This document shows, piece by piece, positions 46,941 through 56,100 of a DNA stretch of 64,000 nt. The stretch comes from UBA6049 sp965662345 (GTDB lineage: Bacteria > Bacteroidota > Bacteroidia > Flavobacteriales_G > Salibacteraceae). Each line of letters opens with the position of its first letter. Positions within the stretch are counted from its first letter, which is position 1. The notes below the pieces were generated by a model that was not told the DNA's origin, searched no databases, and worked only from the letters and a program-made list of their open reading frames with translations. The stretch is from contig CBFIHE010000010.1 in assembly GCA_965662345.1 (NCBI GenBank), positions 1-64,000 of the forward strand, read 5' to 3'. The position numbers and the translations under genes were made by a program.

Positions 46941-47993
46941 ATGCAAATTATGCATGAACATATACCATTTATGAAGCGGTGCTTGGAACTGGCAAAATGC
47001 GGAGCTGGGCATGTACACCCTAATCCGATGGTTGGATGCGTAGTAGTTTATGATGGTAAAATTATTGGTGAAGGTTTCCATCAAAAGTATGGAGAAGCAC
47101 ATGCAGAGGTAAACGCTTTAGCCTCTGTAAAGAATTCTGCGTTATTAAAACACTCCACTTTATACGTGAGCTTAGAACCGTGTAACCACGTAGGTAAAAC
47201 ACCTGCTTGTAGTCACTTGGTGGTTAACTCAGGCATTCCAAAAGTGGTTATTGCTATGACAGACCCTTTCGAACTGGTCGCAGGGTCTGGTATATCTCAT
47301 CTATTGGATGCTGGAATTGAAGTGATAACTGGTGTTTTGGAGGATGAAGCTATTGAGCTAAACAAAGCTTTTGTTGGATTCCACACGAAGAAAAGACCCC
47401 TTGTAGAAGTTAAAATAGCCCAAACAGCAGATCACTTTATAGCTAAAGAAGATGGAACTCCATTACCCATTACTGGTGTTTTGACAAACATGGTGAATCA
47501 CAAACTACGTACCCATGTTGATGCAATTGCTGTTGGATACAATACCGCGTTAAAGGATAATCCTGCATTATCGCCTAGGCTTTGGTATGGTAAAAATCCG
47601 TTGCGCGTAGTTTTTGATACAAAAGGAACGCTTCCAAAAAATCTAAAGCTATTCACAGATGGTGGCGAAACAGTTGTATTCTCAGAATCGGAAAAGACTG
47701 CATACGCATCAAACAGCGATGTTACTTTAATAACTCACTCAAAAGGCCAAGCAGTTCAAGAAACGATGGCGTATTTATATGATCTTGGAAGAGCGCATCT
47801 ACTGGTTGAAGGAGGCACAAAGCTCATTCAGCAATTCGCAAAAGCAGGTGTAGTTGATTTGGTAAGAACCTATACGAATAGAGAGTTACATTTGATAAAA
47901 GGAATCAAAGCACCTATTTTTGAGCAATCGCCCTTAAAAGAATTTGAACTTGATGAAACTACCCTCCGTTTTCTTTCGCCCTTGGTGCGCTAG
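46941..47993 (+). CDS. ribD: Bifunctional riboflavin deaminase-reductase
   Basis: RibD performs the second and third steps of riboflavin synthesis: deamination of the pyrimidine and reduction of the ribosyl side chain. The N-terminal CMP/dCMP deaminase-like domain has the zinc site HAEVNAL and SLEPCNHVGKTPAC; the C-terminal half is an RibD reductase domain ending with LLVEGGTKLIQQF. The 350 residues are normal. It leads a plus-strand operon (TPR protein, EamA-type transporter, YigZ) and has a TAnnTTTG box directly upstream. Confidence 0.95.
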   Translation: MQIMHEHIPFMKRCLELAKCGAGHVHPNPMVGCVVVYDGKIIGEGFHQKYGEAHAEVNALASVKNSALLKHSTLYVSLEPCNHVGKTPACSHLVVNSGIPKVVIAMTDPFELVAGSGISHLLDAGIEVITGVLEDEAIELNKAFVGFHTKKRPLVEVKIAQTADHFIAKEDGTPLPITGVLTNMVNHKLRTHVDAIAVGYNTALKDNPALSPRLWYGKNPLRVVFDTKGTLPKNLKLFTDGGETVVFSESEKTAYASNSDVTLITHSKGQAVQETMAYLYDLGRAHLLVEGGTKLIQQFAKAGVVDLVRTYTNRELHLIKGIKAPIFEQSPLKEFELDETTLRFLSPLVR

Positions 47994-49425
47994 CTTAATC
48001 AAGCTCTCGTTTATTTTTAATTTCTGTGTTCTTTCTGCAGAAATCGGGTTAGGCAATACACCGTCTAAGTATAATAGCACCGCTCAAATTGACTCACTAA
48101 TAGACGTAACCTGGCCAATAAAATACCAAGACCCAGTTTCTTTTAGATTACAATCACAAGATATTCTGGAAGCAGCAAACCGTCTAAACTATACACATGG
48201 AATAGCCTATGGAAACAGTTACATGGGTGTTTTTCACTACTTACAAGACAGATATGATTCTGCGCAATACTACTTTGACATCTCTCTTAGCTATTTTGAA
48301 GAAAACGAAGACAACTCTGGAATTGCTAGAACACATAATTATCGTGGGCTTTGTTTTGACGCCATGGACGATTATGAGAACGCGTTAGAAGAATACAATA
48401 AGGCGTTAGCCATTAAGCAGCAACTTGATGATGACTTATCTCTTGCGAATACACTAAACAACATAGGCACGCTATACATCTCTGGGAAGAAGTTTGATAA
48501 AGCACTTGAATTACTAGAAAAAGCACAAACTATTTACAAGCACCATGAAAGCAAAAATGGTATGGCCATGGTGCTAAACAATATTGGATTAGTGTATGAT
48601 GAAAAGGGCGATTTTGAAAATGCAATTGAATACTACTTGGGTTCTTTAAACCTTGAAGAGTCTTATACCACTGATTCTGAAAACTTGGCCCTTAGCTACA
48701 ATAACATTGGTTCTCTGTATGCAGATAATCTGCGCTATGATGAGGCCACTTTCTATTACAATAGAGCTCTTGAGCTTTACAATAAAACCAATTCGCTAAG
48801 CGGAATTGCACTGGTAAGAAATAACCTTTCAGAAGCCTACAGAAATCTGAACAGTACAGAGGAATCTATTCATGAAGCATCTGTAGCGCTAGAATTAGCA
48901 GACTCCATTAATGCTACAGAAGACCTTCAAATGGCTCATGAAAACTTAGCACGTTCATACAAACAGCAACAAAACTTTCAAAAAGCTTTATTTCATTTTG
49001 AAAAGTCTATCCTTCTTAAAGATAGCTTGTCTAAAATGCGCTACGAAACAGAATTAGCTGATATGCGCCTTTCTTTTGTAATGGCAGAGAATTACAAGAC
49101 ACTTCAAAATGAACAGTTCAGAATAGTAAGATACGGGAGAGATAAAAACGTTCAGCAAATCCTCCTGATCATTGGTGTACTTTCCATTCTTATTGTCTTT
49201 GGTGTTCATGGAAACTGGATCTCTATAGACCTAAAAATTGTTGAGGTATTGCTCGTAGTTGGAGTAATGTGTCTTTTTGAAGGTGTAGCACTTCTTTACA
49301 ATGAATTCTTTTCTGGAACGGGAGAGCTAGAGTCTATGTATCGGTATGCTGGACATTTGGTACTCTTCTCCATGTCGGTAATCTTCATACTCTACGCTAG
49401 ACGAATAGCCAAATCAGAAGCATGA
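47953..49425 (+). CDS. Membrane-anchored TPR protein
   Basis: The product has 490 residues counted from ATG 47953; a TTG further upstream would add three residues. An export leader (IKLSFIFNFCVLSA) precedes about seven TPR units (residues about 60-390, with repeats such as NNIGLVYDEKGDFENAIEYY), then three transmembrane helices at the C-terminus. The layout resembles TPR sensor proteins minus the kinase domain. The start lies inside ribD by about 41 bases, so the two are translated from overlapping frames. The function is unknown. Confidence 0.75.
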   Translation: MKLPSVFFRPWCASLIKLSFIFNFCVLSAEIGLGNTPSKYNSTAQIDSLIDVTWPIKYQDPVSFRLQSQDILEAANRLNYTHGIAYGNSYMGVFHYLQDRYDSAQYYFDISLSYFEENEDNSGIARTHNYRGLCFDAMDDYENALEEYNKALAIKQQLDDDLSLANTLNNIGTLYISGKKFDKALELLEKAQTIYKHHESKNGMAMVLNNIGLVYDEKGDFENAIEYYLGSLNLEESYTTDSENLALSYNNIGSLYADNLRYDEATFYYNRALELYNKTNSLSGIALVRNNLSEAYRNLNSTEESIHEASVALELADSINATEDLQMAHENLARSYKQQQNFQKALFHFEKSILLKDSLSKMRYETELADMRLSFVMAENYKTLQNEQFRIVRYGRDKNVQQILLIIGVLSILIVFGVHGNWISIDLKIVEVLLVVGVMCLFEGVALLYNEFFSGTGELESMYRYAGHLVLFSMSVIFILYARRIAKSEA

Positions 49426-50261
49426 CCTACATCTTACTATCCGTTATTGCCTCCACCCTTATTTTTATAATCTTCAAAATTTTTACTCGATTTCCAATTA
49501 ATCTGTCTACAGCAATTGTTATCAATTACATTACTGCATTTGGTTTTGGAATTGCTGTCTTTCCAGTGAGCCTAAATGATGTTTCTTCATTTGAATGGCT
49601 AGTAGCCATCACTCTTGGTATTTTATTCATAACACTTTTCAATGTGATGGGGCTAACCACCAAGTATCACAACGTAATGCTCACCTCGGTAAGTAACAAA
49701 ATGGCTTTGTTATTCCCAGCTCTTGCCGGCTTCCTTTGGCATGGAGAGGCAGCTAAAATTCACCATATCGCAGGCATTCTATTGGGCTTGGGAAGTATAA
49801 TTCTTATCAATCTACCCAAGAAGGAAGGTGTAACCAAAAACCTACACTTACCTATCATTTTATTCTTGGGGAGCGGAGTTTTAGACACCTTATTAGATCT
49901 GGCTTCTAGACAAATAATCGCCATTCACAGTGGTTCTTTTAGTGCGTTAATTTTTGGGTTTGCAGGTGCTTTTGGAGCCTTACACCTGGCCATTAAGAGA
50001 AAAGCAGATTTTTCAATTCCAATCATTTCTGGCGGGTTAATTCTTGGAGTTGCAAACTTCTTTAGCATCTACTTACTGTTTCAAGCACTAGACCATGCAC
50101 CCATTAATAGAGCCGTGGTTTTCCCCGTAAACAATACAGGAATTGTGATGGCATCAGCTTTGGCAGGCTTACTATTCTTCAGCGAAAAATTATCGCCTAT
50201 TCGCATGCTCGGCTTGGCGGGTAGTTTAGTCTCCTTAGCTTTGCTCGCATGGAACCCATAA
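49422..50261 (+). CDS. EamA/DMT-family transporter
   Basis: This 279-residue polytopic protein has about ten transmembrane helices in the two-repeat DMT (drug/metabolite transporter) layout; the conserved NFFSIYLLFQALDHAP and NNTGIVMASALAGLLFF segments (split as NNTGIV and MASALAGLLFF) fit EamA. The substrate is unknown, and with ribD nearby a flavin-related compound is only a guess. It overlaps the TPR gene by 4 bases and the YigZ gene by 13 bases. Confidence 0.82.
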   Translation: MTYILLSVIASTLIFIIFKIFTRFPINLSTAIVINYITAFGFGIAVFPVSLNDVSSFEWLVAITLGILFITLFNVMGLTTKYHNVMLTSVSNKMALLFPALAGFLWHGEAAKIHHIAGILLGLGSIILINLPKKEGVTKNLHLPIILFLGSGVLDTLLDLASRQIIAIHSGSFSALIFGFAGAFGALHLAIKRKADFSIPIISGGLILGVANFFSIYLLFQALDHAPINRAVVFPVNNTGIVMASALAGLLFFSEKLSPIRMLGLAGSLVSLALLAWNP

Positions 50262-50860
50262 ACGATGAGTTTACTACCATTAACAACCCAGGCCAGTCGC
50301 TTTTCAAAGATAGAGGCAGCAAATTCTATGGATATGCATTTAATGCCAATAGTGAAGAGCAGGTAAAAGAGCACCTTAGTACTATCAAAGCCGAACATAA
50401 GCAAGCCAGGCATATCTGCTATGCCTATCAATTAGACACTGCTGGATTAACAATTAGAGCTAATGATGATGGCGAGCCATCGCATTCTGCGGGAACACCC
50501 ATTCTAAATCAGATAAAATCTGCAGAACTTGTAGAAACCATAGTTGCTGTAGTACGTTACTTTGGAGGAACAAAGCTTGGTGTAAGCGGATTAATTAATG
50601 CCTATAAAACGGCAGCTGAAGAAGCTATAAAACAAGCGACCACAAAGATAATATATAAAACAGAAAATGTAATTCTGAGCGCTCCCTTTGATGCCATTAA
50701 CGATGTTATGCGCCTCACCAAATTAGAAGGCGTAAAGCTTGTAAACCAACAATATGGCAATGAAGTCTCTATCACACTTAATGTACGTTTAAGTATGATG
50801 GAACATTTAAGTAAGGAGTTGAAAGAGCTGCACAGAATAAAGGTTGACTCAGAGAATTGA
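50249..50860 (+). CDS. YigZ/IMPACT-family protein
   Basis: This 203-residue member of the YigZ/IMPACT family carries RGSKFYGYAF, the HICYAYQLD and NDDGEPSHSAGTPIL stretches, and VRYFGGTKLG. Bacterial YigZ has been linked to translation or stress, but its biochemical role is not settled. It shares 13 bases with the transporter gene upstream, so it is part of the ribD operon. Confidence 0.9.
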   Translation: MEPINDEFTTINNPGQSLFKDRGSKFYGYAFNANSEEQVKEHLSTIKAEHKQARHICYAYQLDTAGLTIRANDDGEPSHSAGTPILNQIKSAELVETIVAVVRYFGGTKLGVSGLINAYKTAAEEAIKQATTKIIYKTENVILSAPFDAINDVMRLTKLEGVKLVNQQYGNEVSITLNVRLSMMEHLSKELKELHRIKVDSEN

Positions 50861-50897
50861 ATTTTATCTATAAATTCACCCCTAGTAAGAGTATATT

Positions 50898-52598
50898 ATG
50901 AAGAGAATAGCATTGGCACTTGGCATTTTGGTAACTGCAACAGCATTTGCTCAAAAGCATCAGCACACACAGAACTTTGATTTCCCCATAGTACCTGTAA
51001 CCCATAATACACTGAGCAAAGCCGATGCAGAAGACGCACAACCTTTCCTGCTCGATGGAGTATCCTTATCACAAACTGAAACAAAGCAAAGTATCTCTGC
51101 TAAACACATTCATTATCGTGTTACATACAGAGAAAGAATCGTGGTGAATGCCTTTTACGTTGAGCACGTTTATGAATACAAAACTATCAGGTCTTATGCT
51201 CTTCCAAATGCAGCACCTACGAATGAGACCTTGGCCGATGCCTATTTAATGAATGAATCAGCTCAGCTGGTTCCTTGCAAAACAGATACTAGCATTAATT
51301 CTTTAGGTGTGGAGGTTGTACACTACCTTTCAGAAGAGGGCGATTATAAAATTGAACAAGGCGTATATCACGGCAGGGCTAATGCTACGGGATACGTTTT
51401 CCTCCCAGATCCTATCACAACAGCAAATGAAGCCAATGCTGGTGATTATTCAGACAATGGTGACAATACCAATGCAGCTCTAGATGCTGAACGCGTACAG
51501 GTAAATCTAGATGTAACAGAAACAGCTGGCTTGTACACTTTAGAGAACGATTACGTTAGAATTACAGAACACTCCCCTCCGACTATTGCTCCAGCTACCT
51601 CCACAACTGGAGAATTTCTATTTAATAGAAGTGAATCTGGATTTGAGGATGTAAATATTCTCTACCATATAACTGATTTTCAAGAGTATGTTCAACAATT
51701 AGGATTCATGAGTTTAGGGAATTACCCTTTGGCCTGTGATGCACATGGTTTTAACGGAATGGATCAAAGTGCTTTTCAATGGAGTCCAGAACAACTAACT
51801 TTTGGCGATGGCGGTGTGGATGATGGTGAAGACGCAGATGTAATCATTCACGAGTATGGTCATGCCCTTTCCTATGCCGCATCTCCGCAATCTAATTTTG
51901 GGGATGAGAGACGTGCTTTGGATGAAGCTATTGGCGACTATTTAGCTGTTTCATACTCTAGATTTCATGAAGAATTTGAATGGTTCAAAGTATTTAACTG
52001 GGACGGCCACAATGAATTTTGGCCAGGAAGACTTGCTTTTACAGATGCAAAATACCCCATTAATTTACAAAATGATTTGTATGAAGACGCTCCACTCTGG
52101 AGTGCGTCAATAATGCAAGTAGAAGAGAATTTGGGAAGAGATATTACACATAAGATTCTCTTTGAGAGCATGTTCTCGTGGTTCAGTAATATGACGATGA
52201 CGGATGCAGCACAGTTATTCATTCAAGCTGATTCACAGCTGAACAGCGGAGCAAATTATGCATACATAGGGCACATATTCTTAGACCGCGGTTTTATTGA
52301 TACTGTTAATGCACCCAAGCCTAATGATTTGATTCTTTCAATAGAAGAACAGGTGAAAGCTAAACAGCTCTTTCAAGCAATTGAAAACCCCTTTGAGATT
52401 AGCAAAGGGCTACGGATAGAATGCTCCGCAGCAGGTAGTGTAGAAGTATACAACACAACAGGGATGTTGATTTACACAGGAGAGGTTGAAATAGGTATGA
52501 ATACGGTTAAACTAAACACCAAACCAGGATTACACATTATCCGATACTTAACTAATAACGGCAATACTGAATCGATAAAGGCAATAGCAACACCTTAG
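50898..52598 (+). CDS. Secreted gluzincin metallopeptidase with T9SS-like C-terminus
   Basis: The product has 566 residues. A signal peptide (MKRIALALGILVTATAFAQ) precedes a catalytic domain with HEYGHALSYAA (zinc and catalytic Glu) and, 20-odd residues on, LDEAIGDYLAVS, whose Glu is the probable third zinc ligand. The layout is close to M36 fungalysin. A strand-rich C-terminal ~70 residues resemble a T9SS sorting domain but lack the YPNP motif, so the assignment is tentative. It probably degrades external protein. The stop interlocks with that of the thioesterase (TTAG). Confidence 0.82.
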   Translation: MKRIALALGILVTATAFAQKHQHTQNFDFPIVPVTHNTLSKADAEDAQPFLLDGVSLSQTETKQSISAKHIHYRVTYRERIVVNAFYVEHVYEYKTIRSYALPNAAPTNETLADAYLMNESAQLVPCKTDTSINSLGVEVVHYLSEEGDYKIEQGVYHGRANATGYVFLPDPITTANEANAGDYSDNGDNTNAALDAERVQVNLDVTETAGLYTLENDYVRITEHSPPTIAPATSTTGEFLFNRSESGFEDVNILYHITDFQEYVQQLGFMSLGNYPLACDAHGFNGMDQSAFQWSPEQLTFGDGGVDDGEDADVIIHEYGHALSYAASPQSNFGDERRALDEAIGDYLAVSYSRFHEEFEWFKVFNWDGHNEFWPGRLAFTDAKYPINLQNDLYEDAPLWSASIMQVEENLGRDITHKILFESMFSWFSNMTMTDAAQLFIQADSQLNSGANYAYIGHIFLDRGFIDTVNAPKPNDLILSIEEQVKAKQLFQAIENPFEISKGLRIECSAAGSVEVYNTTGMLIYTGEVEIGMNTVKLNTKPGLHIIRYLTNNGNTESIKAIATP

Positions 52599-52999
52599 AA
52601 ATAGGTATCAAAGAGCTTTTCTACCTCCTCAGGTGCCTTGGTTGGTTTACCAGACTCTGTTGAAACAAACACAAGTGTGGTCTCTGCTTTACTTAGCTCT
52701 TCGTTTTTCTCGTTTGAAACAATGTATTTGAACATAATCCTGACCCCAGGACGCTCTTCTATACGTGTTTCAATTGTGAGAAGATCATCATAATAGGCGG
52801 GCTTGAAATATTTGATTTTATACTCGAGAACGGGTAGCATTACTCCCGAATCTTCTAGCTTCTTGTAGCTAATTCCAAGTGCTCGAAGCGCTTCAACCCT
52901 TGCCACTTCTAAATACGTAGCGTAATTACCGTAATACGCATACCCCATACGATCTGTTTCTGCATATCGCACTCTCAATTGATGTTCGTGTTTAAACAT
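52595..52999 (-). CDS. Acyl-CoA thioesterase (YbgC/FadM type)
   Basis: This 134-residue hotdog-fold enzyme has RVRYAETDRMGYAYYGNYATYLEVAR (split as RVRYAETDRMG and YAYYGNYATYLEVAR), with the catalytic Asp of the YbgC family in ETDRMG. It hydrolyses acyl-CoA thioesters; specificity unknown. A candidate promoter read on the minus strand (TAACTTCG at 53039-53046, with TTG 17 bases upstream) lies about 40 bases before its start. Confidence 0.9.
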   Translation of the reverse strand: MFKHEHQLRVRYAETDRMGYAYYGNYATYLEVARVEALRALGISYKKLEDSGVMLPVLEYKIKYFKPAYYDDLLTIETRIEERPGVRIMFKYIVSNEKNEELSKAETTLVFVSTESGKPTKAPEEVEKLFDTYF

Positions 53000-53038
53000 T
53001 TATTCAGTTTTATTAGAAAGTTAAGTCAGGATGAAACG

Positions 53039-53066
53039 CGAAGTTAAATTTGTTCGTCTACCACAA
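53039..53066 (-). promoter_or_regulatory. Candidate promoter of the thioesterase gene
   Basis: On the minus strand TTTG near 53064-53067 is followed after 17 bases by TAACTTCG (53039-53046), a TAnnTTCG variant of the Bacteroidota -7 box. Confidence 0.4.
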
Positions 53067-53425
53067 AAAAAATTCAAGTGATTTGAACAGTACAAAGTGA
53101 ACAGGAAGGCATTTTCACCTCAACTAACTGACCATCAAGAAAGAGCGCGTAACGTCAAGGTACTATGACATTTTATCAACAAAAAATCAACAGTGCAGTA
53201 CCTCAGGAAGTTACGATTACATGCGCCTTTCAGTGTTTTTGGTAGAAGTATTTTTTTTTACGATTTCAAGTCTATCCACCCTTTTTTTTTAACTTTTTTC
53301 TACTCACATTTGTCTTGCTTTGGAAAACCGCTTCATCTAACAAAACAGTTTTTCTCGCCACAGATAAATTGGGTTGAAATAGAAATTAGAGTTAAGTCTG
53401 AAACCTTATTAAAACGAAACAAAAA
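53067..53425. other. Non-coding region upstream of dnaA
   Basis: This gene-free stretch contains two T-rich tracts (9 at 53251 and about 10 at 53282) and two near matches to the DnaA box TTATCCACA: TTATCAACA (53173-53181, one mismatch) and CTATCCACC (53272-53280, two mismatches). Two imperfect boxes are too few to claim oriC. A clear TAnnTTTG promoter for dnaA was not found. It may serve as the dnaA promoter and leader. Confidence 0.4.
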
Positions 53426-54865
53426 ATGAGTAAGCCGCACGAGAAGGTTTGGGAAAGTTGTATGTCTGTAATCAAAGACAACGTTAGCCATCAAAGTTTT
53501 AAAACTTGGTTTGAACCAATTAAGCCAGTTAATTTGACGGAGAACACCCTTACGATTCAAGTGCCTAGTCAATTCTTTTACGAGTGGCTAGAAGAGCATT
53601 ACATTACGCTTCTCAAGAAAACAATCAAAAAAGAATTAGGTGCTAATGGTTCACTAGAGTATTCCATCATCATGGATAACTCTTACGGTAGAGACTCAAA
53701 AGGCAAACAGACCATGCGTGTTCCTACAACACATCGTTCTGCCATGAAGAATCCCAGTGTTTCTATGCCAGTAGAAGTGGGTGGTCAACGTGGTATTAAA
53801 AATCCTTTTATAATTCCAGGACTTAAGAAGGTAGCCATTGATTCGCAGCTTAACCCCAATTACTCGTTTGAGAACTACGTAGAAGGTGAATGCAACAGAT
53901 TGGCTCGTTCTGCTGGTTTTGCTGTTGCAGGAAAGCCAGGTGGCACAGCGTTTAATCCTTTATTGATTTATGGTGGAGTTGGACTTGGGAAAACACACCT
54001 TTCACATGCCATTGGTATTGAAATAAAGAATAACCACCCCAACAAAACAGTACTTTATGTAAGTTCAGAGAAGTTTACACAGCAATTCATTGAATCTGTG
54101 CGAAACAATTCTCAAAATGATTTTATACACTTCTACCAAATGATTGATGTACTCATCATAGATGATGTACAGTTCTTTGCTGGGAAAGAAAAAACACAAG
54201 ATGTATTCTTCCACATCTTCAATCACTTACACCAAACGGGTAAACAGCTTGTATTAACAAGTGATAAACCACCTGTTGAAATGCAAGGTATTGAACAACG
54301 TCTATTGTCTAGATTCAAATGGGGTCTAAGTGCAGACTTGCAAGTACCATCTCTTGAAGCCCGCATCGCCATTCTTCAGAAGAAGATGTACACTGAAGGG
54401 ATAGAGCTACCTAACGATGTGGTTGAATACCTTGCATACAGTATTACTACAAACATTAGAGAATTAGAGGGCGCTTTAATTTCTGTAATAGCTCAGTCAT
54501 CATTAAATAAAAAGGCCATTACCTTGGAATTGGCTAAACAGATGATTGACAAATTCGTGAAGAATACAGCTCGCGAAGTCTCTATTGATTACATCCAGAA
54601 AGTTGTTTGTGATTATTTCAACCTTCCCATTGAGTTGTTAAAGTCTAAAACTCGCAAGCGCGAAGTGGTACAAGCACGTCAAATTGCTATGTACTTTGCT
54701 AAACAAATGACGAAAGCTAGTTTGGCTAGCATTGGAGCGCACTGCGGAGGAAAAGACCATGCAACGGTTCTTCACGCATGCAAAACGGTGAATAACCTAA
54801 TGGAAACAGACAAACGATTCAAAGGATACATTACTGATTTGGAGAAAAAAATCGCGATTCAGTAA
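53426..54865 (+). CDS. dnaA: Chromosomal replication initiator DnaA
   Basis: DnaA binds DnaA boxes and opens oriC. Four domains are visible in 479 residues: the N-terminal partner domain (about 1-85), a linker, the AAA+ domain (about 150-345) with GGVGLGKTHLSHAIG and DVLIIDDVQFF, and the C-terminal DNA-binding helix-turn-helix with the signature GGKDHATVLHACKTV. It is a single gene with a strong terminator. The flanking genes (a phosphatase and an RsmI-like methyltransferase) are not the usual dnaN/recF. Confidence 0.97.
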   Translation: MSKPHEKVWESCMSVIKDNVSHQSFKTWFEPIKPVNLTENTLTIQVPSQFFYEWLEEHYITLLKKTIKKELGANGSLEYSIIMDNSYGRDSKGKQTMRVPTTHRSAMKNPSVSMPVEVGGQRGIKNPFIIPGLKKVAIDSQLNPNYSFENYVEGECNRLARSAGFAVAGKPGGTAFNPLLIYGGVGLGKTHLSHAIGIEIKNNHPNKTVLYVSSEKFTQQFIESVRNNSQNDFIHFYQMIDVLIIDDVQFFAGKEKTQDVFFHIFNHLHQTGKQLVLTSDKPPVEMQGIEQRLLSRFKWGLSADLQVPSLEARIAILQKKMYTEGIELPNDVVEYLAYSITTNIRELEGALISVIAQSSLNKKAITLELAKQMIDKFVKNTAREVSIDYIQKVVCDYFNLPIELLKSKTRKREVVQARQIAMYFAKQMTKASLASIGAHCGGKDHATVLHACKTVNNLMETDKRFKGYITDLEKKIAIQ

Positions 54866-54890
54866 AACTCGACAGATTTAAACTCAATTG

Positions 54891-54927
54891 GCGGGCCACT
54901 TCATAACGAATGTGGCCCGCTTTCGTT
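54891..54927 (+). terminator. Rho-independent terminator of dnaA
   Basis: GCGGGCCAC (54891-54899) and GTGGCCCGC (54912-54920) form a perfect 9-bp G/C-rich stem with a 12-base loop followed by TTTCGTT, 25 bases after the dnaA stop. Confidence 0.85.
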
Positions 54928-54940
54928 AGTTTCGCTTCCT

Positions 54941-55396
54941 ATGTCTATAAAAGTGCTTTTTGTTTGTCTGGGTAATATTTGCCGCTCTCCAATGGCGCAT
55001 GGTCTTTTAAGACATGAAGCGCATACAAAGGGATTGGATATTGAAGTAGATTCTTGCGGAACCAGCAACTTTCACTCAGGAGAATCACCAGAGCCAAGAG
55101 CTAGAGCTAAAATGACTGAGAAAGGCATCTCCATAGACGATTTGAAGTCAAGAACCATTAGCATACCAGACTTTTTGCACTATGACCATATTTTAGTGAT
55201 GGATAAAGACAATTTTCAAAATGTAAAAATGTTAGCTCCTTCTGCTGAAGCTGCAGCAAAGGTTAAGCTCTTTTTAGACTATACGGGTGCGGTAGGCTCA
55301 TCGGTTCCAGATCCGTATTTTGGCAGTGAAGATGGTTTTGAGCATGTCTATCAAATGCTAAAAGAAGCCACAAAAGGATTCATAAACACACTGTAA
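54941..55396 (+). CDS. Low molecular weight protein tyrosine phosphatase
   Basis: This 151-residue enzyme has the CX5R loop as CLGNICRS (Cys9, Arg15) and the general acid Asp in VPDPYFG. It may dephosphorylate tyrosine or arginine residues; some family members regulate exopolysaccharide kinases, but none is adjacent. The next gene starts at the last base of its stop codon (TAATG), suggesting coupling. Confidence 0.93.
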   Translation: MSIKVLFVCLGNICRSPMAHGLLRHEAHTKGLDIEVDSCGTSNFHSGESPEPRARAKMTEKGISIDDLKSRTISIPDFLHYDHILVMDKDNFQNVKMLAPSAEAAAKVKLFLDYTGAVGSSVPDPYFGSEDGFEHVYQMLKEATKGFINTL

Positions 55397-56100
55397 TGGG
55401 TACGATCTACCTTATACCTACCCTCCTAGGTCCAGCTAAAACAGATGAGAGCATTCCTTCAGGAGTCTCTGAAGTTTTGGATAATATTGATGTCTTCTTG
55501 GCAGAGAAACTAAAAACAGGAAGGCGTTCTTTGCGTGCAATGGGTTACACCAAATCATTTGATGAGGTAGAAATGCATGAACTGAATAAACATACCGATA
55601 CAGCTGACCAACTTGAATATGTTCAGTGGGGCGCAATGGGGAAAACAATTGGTGTGCTATCTGAGGCAGGTTGTCCAGGAGTAGCCGACCCTGGTGCAGA
55701 CCTAGTAAAATTAGCTCATGAGTTAGGCGTTAAGGTGGTGCCTTTGATAGGACCATCATCTATCTTACTAGCCCTTATGGGAAGTGGTTTAAACGGACAA
55801 TCCTTTGCATTTGTAGGATATGTACCTCGTGAAACCAAAGAAAGAGCTGTTGCTATATCTAAGCTAGAAAAAAGTAGCAAGCATCTCAACCAAACCCAAC
55901 TATTCATTGAAACACCCTATCGTAATCATGCCCTTTTGGAAACTATACTGAAGACCTGCAGACCAGAAACCTATCTATCTATTGCAGCAAACCTTACATT
56001 GCCAGATGCTTTTCAAGAAACCCATACCATTCAAGAGTGGAAGTCAAAAAAGATCAATATTCATAAAAAGCCCGCAGTTTTCGCACTACTTAGCGCGTAA
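55396..56100 (+). CDS. RsmI-like SAM-dependent methyltransferase (tetrapyrrole methylase fold)
   Basis: The product has 234 residues with the SAM-binding SEAGCPGVADPGADLV (split as SEAGCPGVADPG and ADLV) and VPLIGPSSILLALMGSGL segments of the RsmI/SAM-methylase family. RsmI 2'-O-methylates C1402 of 16S rRNA; this shorter Bacteroidota version lacks the C-terminal extension, so its target is inferred. It overlaps the previous stop by one base, and the FKBP gene cluster overlaps its 3' end by 11 bases on the other strand. Confidence 0.83.
   Translation: MGTIYLIPTLLGPAKTDESIPSGVSEVLDNIDVFLAEKLKTGRRSLRAMGYTKSFDEVEMHELNKHTDTADQLEYVQWGAMGKTIGVLSEAGCPGVADPGADLVKLAHELGVKVVPLIGPSSILLALMGSGLNGQSFAFVGYVPRETKERAVAISKLEKSSKHLNQTQLFIETPYRNHALLETILKTCRPETYLSIAANLTLPDAFQETHTIQEWKSKKINIHKKPAVFALLSA

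Noticed and set aside
53067..53425. Chromosome origin oriC upstream of dnaA
   Set aside because: Only two imperfect DnaA boxes and no cluster. In Bacteroidota dnaA need not flank oriC.
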